Assembly (NCBI GenBank): GCA_028716125.1
Contig: JAQUQK010000143.1
Span: 1-5,065 of the forward strand
Direction of reading: 5' to 3'
DNA from: Thermoplasmatota archaeon
GTDB taxonomy: Archaea; Thermoplasmatota; JAQUQK01
DNA length: 5,065 bases
Shown here: in pieces, positions 1 through 4,712 of the stretch
How positions within the stretch are numbered: the first letter of the stretch is position 1
Layout of the letters: each line of letters begins with the position of its first letter
The notes under the pieces: generated by a model
The model's database searches: none
What the model saw: the letters and a program-made list of their open reading frames with translations, nothing else
Told to the model about the DNA's origin: nothing
Made by a program: the position numbers and the translations under genes

Positions 1-1008
1 ATGGACAAAGCCATCCGCGCATTCCCTGAAATCAATGGCGCGAAAGTGGGATATGGCGATGCAAAATCGCGAATTGTTTTTGTTAGTTCCGAAGGCGCTG
101 AAATAGAAACTGAAACATATTCCATAATGGCGAAAGCATCTTTTACTGCGCGCAAAGGTGCGGTTATTGAATCGGGGCGGCTTCGCATCGGAGGAACATG
201 CGGCTTTGAGATTTTCGACCTTGAAAATCCTGCCGAGAAGTGCCGGAAAGTTGCAAAATCGACAATTGCGCTTCTGGATGCAAAGAGCGCTCCCGGCGGC
301 CGTTTCCCTGTGATTTGCGACCATGAATTGACAGGAGTATTCACTCACGAGGCAGTCGGGCATTGCTGCGAATCCGACATTGTGCTTGCGGGCGAATCGG
401 TTCTTGCAGGAAAAATCGGCAAAAAAGTCGCAGCGCCGGAAATTACAATAGTGGATGACCCCACGCTTCCTGGTGCTTTTGGCTCGTTCCCGTACGACGA
501 CGAGGGAGTGAAGGCGCAGCGCAAGATTTTGATAGAGAACGGCGTTCTGAAATCATACATTCTCAACAGGGAAAATGCACACAAACTCAAGATGGAGCCA
601 AACGGAGGCGCACGAGCCGAATCATTCGCCGAGCGTCCGATTGTGAGAATGAGCAATACGTTCATTGCCGGCGGGAAAGAGGGGCGTAAATTCGACGAAC
701 TTCTAGAAGGAATAAAACTTGGAATTTACGCAAAGGGGACGCGCGGAGGGCAGGTTGACACCGTTAAAGGCTCTTTCCAGTTCAGCGCGGGTGAATCATA
801 TCTGATAGAGAACGGCAAGATAACGCGCCCGTTAAAGGGCGTTTCCCTTTCGGGAATGACGCTTGAAACATTGAATAATATTGATGCCATAGGAAACGAT
901 TTCAAACTTGGCGACCCAGGAATCTGCGGAAAAGGCCAGATGGTTCCTGTCTGCGACGGCGGGCCGCACATTAGAATTCAAAACTGTGTTGTGGGAGGGA
1001 TGCAATGA
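1..1008 (+). CDS. tldD: TldD, zinc metallopeptidase subunit of TldD/TldE (5'-partial)
   Basis: Catalytic subunit of the TldD/TldE peptidase, a cytosolic heterodimer that degrades unfolded or small peptides; in E. coli it matures microcin B17 and degrades the CcdA antitoxin. Seen here: the family's HExxxH zinc motif as HEAVGH at visible residues 116-121, the third-ligand region CGKGQ at 309-313 (Cys309 would be the third zinc ligand), and the family blocks YDDEGV (165-170) and ENGVLKSYIL (180-188). In E. coli TldD the HExxxH lies near residue 262, so roughly 100-145 N-terminal residues are missing. The ATG at position 1 is therefore probably an internal methionine and the true start lies left of the window. 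The stop overlaps the start of tldE by four bases (ATGA), indicating coupled translation. The active site is intact. Family assignment is very secure; the start is not. Confidence 0.93.
   Translation: MDKAIRAFPEINGAKVGYGDAKSRIVFVSSEGAEIETETYSIMAKASFTARKGAVIESGRLRIGGTCGFEIFDLENPAEKCRKVAKSTIALLDAKSAPGGRFPVICDHELTGVFTHEAVGHCCESDIVLAGESVLAGKIGKKVAAPEITIVDDPTLPGAFGSFPYDDEGVKAQRKILIENGVLKSYILNRENAHKLKMEPNGGARAESFAERPIVRMSNTFIAGGKEGRKFDELLEGIKLGIYAKGTRGGQVDTVKGSFQFSAGESYLIENGKITRPLKGVSLSGMTLETLNNIDAIGNDFKLGDPGICGKGQMVPVCDGGPHIRIQNCVVGGMQ
994..998 (+). promoter_or_regulatory. Ribosome binding site of tldE
   Basis: GGAGG lies six bases before the ATG at 1005, inside the last codons of tldD. It supports the 1005 start and the reading of tldD-tldE as a translationally coupled pair. 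Confidence 0.75.
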
Positions 1009-2339
1009 ACAGCAAATCCAACCTGCTTTCAATCTGCGAATCCGTTATAAAAACCGCAAAATCCCTCGGCGCAGATGATTCTGATGCGCTTGTAATTTTA
1101 GGAGACGAGAGCACGTTTAACGTGGAGAAAAACAGGATTTCAGCAGTTTCTGCAAAGAATGATTTTGGCATTGGAATCCGTGTGCTCAAAGAGGGCAAAA
1201 TGGGTTTTTCCTTCTGTACCCAGGAAGCGCAAATACGAAATGCAGTCGAGCGCGCAATCGCGATGTCAAGGCACACGAAGAATCTGAAATTCGCGTTCCC
1301 GGAACCAGCAAAACTCCCGAAAGTTTCAGGAAAATATGATGCGAAAATCCCGCAAATCCAGCCGGAAGACGGAATGGAAATGGCAGAGATGATTGTAAAT
1401 TCGGCGCGAGAAATTTCTGCGAGGGTGAAAGTTTCCGGAGGCATCGGCTACGGATACGGGGAATCCGCGCTTGCAAACTCGCGCGGGCTTTCAGTTTATG
1501 AAAAAGGAACGCACTTTTCTGCGAGCGCCTCCGCCTCGATCGGGAGCGCGACCGGCTCATATATTTCCGCATCCAGAGTTTATGACGTTGATCCAGAAGA
1601 TGTGGGAGGAAGCGCCGCAGACATAGCGCAAAGGTCGCTTCGGCCCAAAAAGGCGGATGGCGGGGCAAAGACGGTTGTATTTTCGCCGTTTGCAATTTCA
1701 CAGATGCTTGAGTTCATAACTGTGCCCGCGCTATATGGAGAGAAAGCGCACCGCGGCGAGTCTGTTTATTCCGGTAAAATTGGGCAAACGATTGTGAATG
1801 CAGGGCTTTCTATCTACGATGACCAGATACTAACCGGCGGTTTAAATTCAGGAGAAACTGACGACGAGGGCGTGCCTTCGGCAAAGGTTCCTATTGTTGA
1901 AAACGGAATACTCAAAAATTTCCTTTGCGATTTGCGCTGCGCGTATGAGTTTGGCGACAAGCCAACGTCCAATGGAATGCGCGGCTTCCAGACGCCTGCA
2001 ATAACTTCAGCGAGGAATGTAGTCCTAAAAGGCAATAATGAAAAGTTTGCATCGCTTGTGAAGGATATAAAGAATGGAATATTCGCCTATGATGTCCTAG
2101 GTGCCCATACTGCAAATCCTGCATCCGGCGACTTCTCAATGTCGTCTTCAACCCTGTTCGAAATAAAGAACGGCGAGATCGGACGGGCGCTAAAGCCCGT
2201 GATGCTTGGCGGGAACTTGCCAAAGCTCCTTGGCAAAGTGCGTCTTGCGGACGACGTGAAAATGCTGCCCGGATCGCTCAGCCACGTCTGCATAGTGGTG
2301 CCGAGCGTAGCGCTTGAGGGCGTTAGCGTGTCAGTTTGA
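1005..2339 (+). CDS. tldE: TldE/PmbA, partner subunit of TldD
   Basis: Non-catalytic partner of TldD; in the characterised complex TldE lacks the zinc motif and closes the heterodimer chamber. The 444 residues fit the family's usual length of about 430-450. The protein is a paralogue of the upstream gene: TDDEGV (285-290) and ENGILKNFL (300-308) correspond to YDDEGV and ENGVLKSYI in TldD. The stretch FSPFAISQMLEF (226-237) occupies the place of HExxxH and has no zinc ligands, which is the mark of TldE. NPASGDFSMS (371-380) is a typical C-terminal TldE block. The start at 1005 is chosen for the ATGA overlap and the GGAGG six bases upstream. No clear T-rich terminator follows, so some read-through into the cyclophilin genes is possible. 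The archaeal substrate is unknown. Confidence 0.93.
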   Translation: MNSKSNLLSICESVIKTAKSLGADDSDALVILGDESTFNVEKNRISAVSAKNDFGIGIRVLKEGKMGFSFCTQEAQIRNAVERAIAMSRHTKNLKFAFPEPAKLPKVSGKYDAKIPQIQPEDGMEMAEMIVNSAREISARVKVSGGIGYGYGESALANSRGLSVYEKGTHFSASASASIGSATGSYISASRVYDVDPEDVGGSAADIAQRSLRPKKADGGAKTVVFSPFAISQMLEFITVPALYGEKAHRGESVYSGKIGQTIVNAGLSIYDDQILTGGLNSGETDDEGVPSAKVPIVENGILKNFLCDLRCAYEFGDKPTSNGMRGFQTPAITSARNVVLKGNNEKFASLVKDIKNGIFAYDVLGAHTANPASGDFSMSSSTLFEIKNGEIGRALKPVMLGGNLPKLLGKVRLADDVKMLPGSLSHVCIVVPSVALEGVSVSV

Positions 2340-2355
2340 ATAAAACGATATGTTG

Positions 2356-2366
2356 TTTAATATATA
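2356..2366 (+). promoter_or_regulatory. Archaeal TATA box for the membrane cyclophilin gene
   Basis: TTTAATATATA resembles the archaeal TATA consensus and lies about 40-50 bases before the ATG at 2406, so transcription would start near 2385-2392 and leave a leader of about 14-20 bases holding the ribosome binding site. The purine-rich BRE that often precedes such boxes is not obvious. A second TATA-like string (GATAAATA at 2369-2376) lies just downstream. Position of the start site is inferred, not seen. Confidence 0.6.
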
Positions 2367-2392
2367 GCGATAAATACAATACACAATATGCA
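2362..2392 (+). repeat. 31-bp inverted repeat, left copy
   Basis: This copy reads ATATAGC, then GATAAATACAATACA, then C, then AATATGCA. The same element occurs on the minus strand at 4629-4659 with 28 of 31 bases identical; the inner 24 bases (2369-2392) match 23 of 24. The two copies face inward and bound the cyclophilin-cyclophilin-xerA block. Here the element overlaps the predicted promoter and leader of the first cyclophilin gene. Its role is unknown: a shared promoter or operator, a recombination site, or a dispersed repeat are all possible. Confidence 0.8.
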
Positions 2393-2395
2393 AAA

Positions 2396-2401
2396 AGGTG
2401 A
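2396..2401 (+). promoter_or_regulatory. Ribosome binding site that decides the cyclophilin start
   Basis: AGGTGA is a perfect match to the archaeal anti-Shine-Dalgarno complement and sits four bases before the ATG at 2406. It lies downstream of the in-frame ATG at 2388, so the 2406 start is preferred over the longer reading. Confidence 0.75.
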
Positions 2402-2405
2402 AAAT

Positions 2406-3095
2406 ATGAGCAGCAGACGAAAAATTGATGAAAAAGAACAGCCGAAGTTGGATTTGAAGAAGGCAATGGGGCGCGAAACGCGAAATCGAATCATTATGGC
2501 CGTAATTGCGATAATGATGATTACGAGCGTTACAGTCGCAGTTGTTTTGTCAAATGCACCAGAAGATCAATGGCTAACTTTCGATGATACGACGAATCCG
2601 GTTGCAGGAATACGCACGAATTACGGAACGATATATGTAGAATTATATCCGGATGATGCGCCAATAACAGTTGCAAATTTCATGCGTTACGTCAACGATT
2701 CATTCTATAATAATCTGATATTCCACCGCGTTATCGACGGATTCATGATCCAGGGTGGTGGATTTACAGAGAATATGGTCGAAAAGGAAACTTATGATCC
2801 GATAAAGAATGAAGCCGGAAACGGACTTGGTAATGATATATACACGATTGCAATGGCCAGAACGAACGTGGTTGATAGCGCAACCTCGCAATTTTTCATA
2901 AATGTAGATAGCAACTCTTTCCTAAACCATAAGGACAATACGACTAATGGCTACGGCTATGCAGTCTTTGGAAAAGTGATTTATGGACAAGACATCGTAA
3001 TGGCAATTTCCAAGGTTGCTACGCATTCCGTCGGATCATATGATGACGTGCCAATAAATCCGGTAATAATAGAGAACGTCAAGATGGTCCAGTAA
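2406..3095 (+). CDS. Membrane-anchored cyclophilin-type peptidyl-prolyl cis-trans isomerase
   Basis: Catalyses cis-trans isomerisation of Xaa-Pro bonds during protein folding. From the 2406 start the protein has 229 residues: a charged N-terminus rich in Lys and Arg (1-28), one hydrophobic segment (about 29-49, IIMAVIAIMMITSVTVAVV), then a cyclophilin domain (about 66-229). The positive charge before the membrane segment predicts the domain lies outside the cytoplasmic membrane; it could be a signal anchor or a cleaved signal. The core motif FHRVIDGFMIQGGGF (106-120) contains the catalytic Arg108 (CypA Arg55) and Gln116; SQFFI (161-165) is the second active-site strand. Phe172 sits about where CypA has Trp121. 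About eight extra residues (roughly 174-184) occur before the YAVFGK strand. An alternative start at 2388 would add six residues. Codon use looks more AT-rich than in the next gene. No export partner is visible nearby. Confidence 0.92.
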   Translation: MSSRRKIDEKEQPKLDLKKAMGRETRNRIIMAVIAIMMITSVTVAVVLSNAPEDQWLTFDDTTNPVAGIRTNYGTIYVELYPDDAPITVANFMRYVNDSFYNNLIFHRVIDGFMIQGGGFTENMVEKETYDPIKNEAGNGLGNDIYTIAMARTNVVDSATSQFFINVDSNSFLNHKDNTTNGYGYAVFGKVIYGQDIVMAISKVATHSVGSYDDVPINPVIIENVKMVQ

Positions 3096-3102
3096 CCAAA
3101 AA

Positions 3103-3118
3103 TGAAATATTGATTTCA
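3103..3118. promoter_or_regulatory. Small inverted repeat with TATA-like core before second cyclophilin
   Basis: TGAAAT and ATTTCA form 6-bp arms around ATTG in the 42-base gap between the two cyclophilin genes. GAAATATT (3104-3111) is a possible weak TATA box, which would place transcription start near 3133 and give an almost leaderless mRNA. The same bases could instead form a small RNA hairpin if the two genes are cotranscribed. Short arms make this uncertain. Confidence 0.3.
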
Positions 3119-3137
3119 AAGATGCAGATGTGATACT

Positions 3138-3623
3138 ATGGCAAACCCAATTGTAGAAATGAAGACGACCCACGGCGTTGTGAAGATTGAGCTGTATGCA
3201 GATAAGGCGCCAGCAACCGTTGAGAACTTCCTGAAGTACGTGAATGACAAATATTACGACGGGCTGATATTCCACCGCATAATTGATGGATTCATGATCC
3301 AGGGCGGAGGTTTCGACCTTTCGATGAAGCAGAAAAAGTCGACATACGCGCCAATCAAGCTTGAAGTCAGCAGGGACCTGAAGCACGCCGACGGCGCAAT
3401 CTCGATGGCGCGCACGATGGACCCAAACAGCGCGACAAACCAGTTCTTCATTTGCGACGGCCCGCAAAAGAGCCTCGATATGCAGTATGCGGTTTTCGGC
3501 CAAGTCATCGCGGGCATGGAAGTCGTGCAAAAGATTTCCGGCGTGAAGACGAAGCGCGTAAACTGCTTTGATGATGTGCCTGCGCAGCCAGTCGTGATCG
3601 AAAGCATTCGCGTTGTGCAGTGA
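3138..3623 (+). CDS. Cytosolic cyclophilin-type peptidyl-prolyl cis-trans isomerase
   Basis: A 161-residue single-domain cyclophilin, close to the minimal size of the family, with no signal or membrane segment, so cytosolic. The motif FHRIIDGFMIQGGGF (45-59) carries catalytic Arg47, Phe52, Met53 and Gln55; NQFFI (101-105) gives Phe104, matching CypA Phe113. The position of CypA Trp121, needed for tight cyclosporin binding, appears to be Ser112 in KSLD, and CypA His126 is Tyr117, as in many prokaryotic forms, so low drug affinity is expected. The protein lies 42 bases after the membrane-anchored paralogue and shares whole blocks with it, including a 15-base identical DNA string (2715-2729 and 3264-3278), consistent with tandem duplication. 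The ATG at 3138 is the only reasonable start: the frame is stopped at 3111 upstream; ATGTGAT three bases before the ATG is a weak ribosome site. Confidence 0.94.
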   Translation: MANPIVEMKTTHGVVKIELYADKAPATVENFLKYVNDKYYDGLIFHRIIDGFMIQGGGFDLSMKQKKSTYAPIKLEVSRDLKHADGAISMARTMDPNSATNQFFICDGPQKSLDMQYAVFGQVIAGMEVVQKISGVKTKRVNCFDDVPAQPVVIESIRVVQ

Positions 3624-3635
3624 TTTCTCCCTACG

Positions 3636-3669
3636 TTTTCTTTCATTTTTTCACATTTTGCTTCATTTT
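3636..3669 (+). terminator. T-rich archaeal-type terminator after the cyclophilin pair
   Basis: Four T runs (3636-3639, 3646-3651, 3656-3659, 3666-3669) begin 13 bases after the stop at 3621-3623, without a stable stem. Archaeal RNA polymerase terminates at such oligo-T stretches. The string TTTTCACATTTTGC (3648-3661) recurs downstream of the minus-strand gene at the right edge, supporting a termination role. These tracts also belong to a wider 10-bp phased series. Confidence 0.6.
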
Positions 3670-3729
3670 AACAAAAACACCCGGTCTCTGCGTTGAAATA
3701 TGCCATTTTCGGAGATTTTGCGTAATTTT
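3636..3729. other. Helically phased T-tracts, probable curved DNA upstream of xerA
   Basis: TTTT tracts start at 3636, 3646, 3656, 3666, 3706, 3716 and 3726, all in exact multiples of ten bases, six of them preceded by A. An A5 tract lies at 3673-3677 and another T4 at 3738 is slightly out of register. A/T tracts repeated once per helical turn bend DNA in one direction, so this region is probably intrinsically curved, just upstream of the xerA promoter. Curvature is inferred from the spacing. Confidence 0.6.
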
Positions 3730-3744
3730 GGAAATTGTTTTAAA
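3730..3744 (+). promoter_or_regulatory. xerA: BRE/TATA-type promoter of xerA
   Basis: GGAAATTG (3730-3737) is a purine-led BRE-like element directly followed by the TATA-like TTTTAAA (3738-3744). Transcription would start near 3767-3770, leaving a leader of about 14 bases that begins at the ribosome binding site. This indicates that xerA is transcribed separately from the cyclophilins. Confidence 0.6.
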
Positions 3745-3775
3745 CCTCTGAGCGATACGATGCATAACAGAGGTT
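3743..3775. promoter_or_regulatory. 8-bp inverted repeat over the xerA transcription start (candidate operator)
   Basis: AACCTCTG (3743-3750) and CAGAGGTT (3768-3775) are perfect inverted arms with a 17-base spacer. The left arm abuts the TATA box and the right arm covers the predicted start of transcription and the ribosome binding site. Centre-to-centre spacing is 25 bp, over two helical turns. A dimeric repressor, or the recombinase itself, could bind here. It does not have the 11-6-11 layout of known archaeal dif sites. Confidence 0.5.
3770..3774 (+). promoter_or_regulatory. xerA: Ribosome binding site of xerA
   Basis: GAGGT (GAGGTTAT in full, one mismatch to GAGGTGAT) lies eight bases before the ATG at 3783 and eleven before the in-frame ATG at 3786. 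The spacing favours 3783. The site lies inside the right arm of the inverted repeat. Confidence 0.6.
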
Positions 3776-3782
3776 ATACATC

Positions 3783-4622
3783 ATGATGCAAAATGGCATC
3801 CGCGAAATCCATGAATTCAAGGAATCGCTCCGCGCCGAGAAGCGCAGCAAGCACACTGTAAAACAGTATTGTCATATCGTCAATAATGTGCTGGCGCACG
3901 TTGGGAGAGAGCCGGCGCAGATCACGCGCGACGATCTTGCGCACTACAAGGCGCATCTCGCCATTGAAAAGGAATATTCCAAGAACAGCATGTACACTAC
4001 AATCAAGGGCATCCAGGCATTCTTCAGGTTCATTGGATCAGATGCCGCAGAAGATTTAGTTCCCCCGCGCCGCAGCGAAAGGATGCCAAGGTATATTTCG
4101 GAGGCTGAGGCGCATGCACTTATCGAAAGCGCGAAAGAGGAAAAACGCGACTATGCGATGCTCAAGGTGCTTGCATACACTGGCCTTCGCGTCAGCGAGC
4201 TTTGCGCATTGAACGTGGATGATGTAGATATGCACGAGCGCGTCGTTTCAGTGAAAAGCGGCAAGGGCGACAAAGACAGAATTACAATCCTGGACGATTC
4301 TACTGTTACGGCACTTCGCGGCTATCTGGCGTCGCGCGCCAAGTTAAGCGGGCCCTTGTTCGTCACCAAGCGCGGGCGCATCTCCCCGATTTCAGTCCAG
4401 CGCATTGTGAAAAAATGCGCGAAATCTGCGGGAATCCAGAAGAAAGTGACGCCGCATGTCCTGCGCCACACTTTTGCCACGTCGCTTTTGCGCAGGGGAG
4501 CCGACATACGCATAATCCAGAAATTGCTCGGCCACAGCTCGATTGCAACTACACAGATATACACGCATGTCGATGATGCGATGCTCAAGTCAGTATACGA
4601 AAAGGCAAAGCCAAATTATTGA
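3783..4622 (+). CDS. xerA: XerA, archaeal XerC/D-type tyrosine recombinase
   Basis: Site-specific recombinase that cuts and rejoins DNA through a tyrosine-linked intermediate; archaeal XerA acts alone at chromosomal dif to resolve chromosome dimers. The 279 residues match the family length. The N-terminal SAM-like core-binding domain spans about 5-88, the catalytic domain about 101-275. Every catalytic residue is visible: Arg136 (TGLRVSEL), Lys161 in GKGDKDR, His225 and Arg228 (HVLRHTFAT), His251 (LGHSS) and the nucleophile Tyr260 (TTQIYTHV). The start has ATG at 3783 and 3786; the first is used for its better spacing from GAGGT. The gene has its own promoter, with an inverted repeat and phased T-tracts upstream. 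The length, motifs and lack of excision or phage genes argue for the host enzyme rather than an integrase, but 31-bp inverted repeats around the block leave an element-borne role open. Confidence 0.92.
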   Translation: MMQNGIREIHEFKESLRAEKRSKHTVKQYCHIVNNVLAHVGREPAQITRDDLAHYKAHLAIEKEYSKNSMYTTIKGIQAFFRFIGSDAAEDLVPPRRSERMPRYISEAEAHALIESAKEEKRDYAMLKVLAYTGLRVSELCALNVDDVDMHERVVSVKSGKGDKDRITILDDSTVTALRGYLASRAKLSGPLFVTKRGRISPISVQRIVKKCAKSAGIQKKVTPHVLRHTFATSLLRRGADIRIIQKLLGHSSIATTQIYTHVDDAMLKSVYEKAKPNY

Positions 4623-4628
4623 GCATAA

Positions 4629-4659
4629 TGCATATTTTGTATTGTATTTATCAATATAT
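4629..4659 (-). repeat. 31-bp inverted repeat, right copy
   Basis: On the minus strand this reads ATATATT, then GATAAATACAATACA, then A, then AATATGCA, matching 2362-2392 at 28 of 31 bases. It begins seven bases after the xerA stop. As a promoter-like sequence it would point leftward, antisense to xerA; read on the plus strand it is T-rich and coincides with the likely xerA terminator. Confidence 0.8.
4631..4650 (+). terminator. T-rich terminator of xerA
   Basis: A stretch with 12 T in 20 bases (containing ATTTTG, ATTG and ATTTA) begins nine bases after the xerA stop, with no strong stem. It fits archaeal T-rich termination, but the T runs are short, so efficiency is uncertain. Confidence 0.4.
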
Positions 4660-4674
4660 GTAATATTTGATGTG

Positions 4675-4690
4675 CATTTTGCGCAAAATG
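4675..4690. repeat. 16-bp perfect palindrome in the convergent gap
   Basis: CATTTTGCGCAAAATG is fully self-complementary with no spacer and lies between the 3' ends of xerA and the minus-strand gene. It could bind a dimeric protein, or fold in RNA as a six-pair stem with a GCGC loop. Its half-site CATTTTGC also occurs at 3654-3661 and, inverted, at 3788-3795 over the xerA start. Confidence 0.6.
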
Positions 4691-4696
4691 TGAAAA
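4683..4696 (-). terminator. Terminator-like motif after the LURP-one-like gene
   Basis: On the minus strand TTTTCACATTTTGC begins 17 bases after the stop codon of the gene at the right edge. An identical 14-base string lies 24 bases after the stop of the second cyclophilin (3648-3661). The shared position and T-richness suggest an archaeal oligo-T terminator. Confidence 0.45.
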
Positions 4697-4712
4697 TCGG
4701 GGCGCTTACATA

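Noticed and set aside
1..3. ATG at the first base as the true start of tldD
   Set aside because: The HExxxH motif would then lie near residue 116 rather than 200 or more as usual in the family, so the N-terminal domain is most simply outside the window.
971..1701. Long minus-strand frames opposite tldD and tldE
   Set aside because: They are antisense shadows of two securely identified genes; the translations are rich in Ser, Arg and Pro with no domain signal.
2388..2405. Upstream in-frame ATG for the membrane cyclophilin
   Set aside because: A perfect AGGTGA lies between this ATG and the one at 2406, and the predicted transcription start is close to 2388, so the shorter form is preferred.
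3036..3530. 164-codon minus-strand frame opposite the second cyclophilin
   Set aside because: The sense strand encodes a complete cyclophilin with all motifs; the antisense frame has no start context or family resemblance.
3743..3775. dif site for XerA
   Set aside because: Known dif sites have about 11-bp arms and a 6-8-bp centre; this repeat has 8-bp arms and a 17-base spacer, and it overlays the promoter and ribosome site. Operator is the simpler reading.
3783..4622. Integrase of a provirus or integrated plasmid
   Set aside because: The protein has the compact XerA length and motifs, and there is no adjacent tRNA gene, attachment repeat or element gene in the window; the inverted repeats noted separately keep a small doubt.
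4650..4671. Possible 22-bp dyad ATCAA...TTGAT in the convergent gap
   Set aside because: Only five bases per arm match across a 12-base AT-rich centre, which is expected by chance in such sequence.
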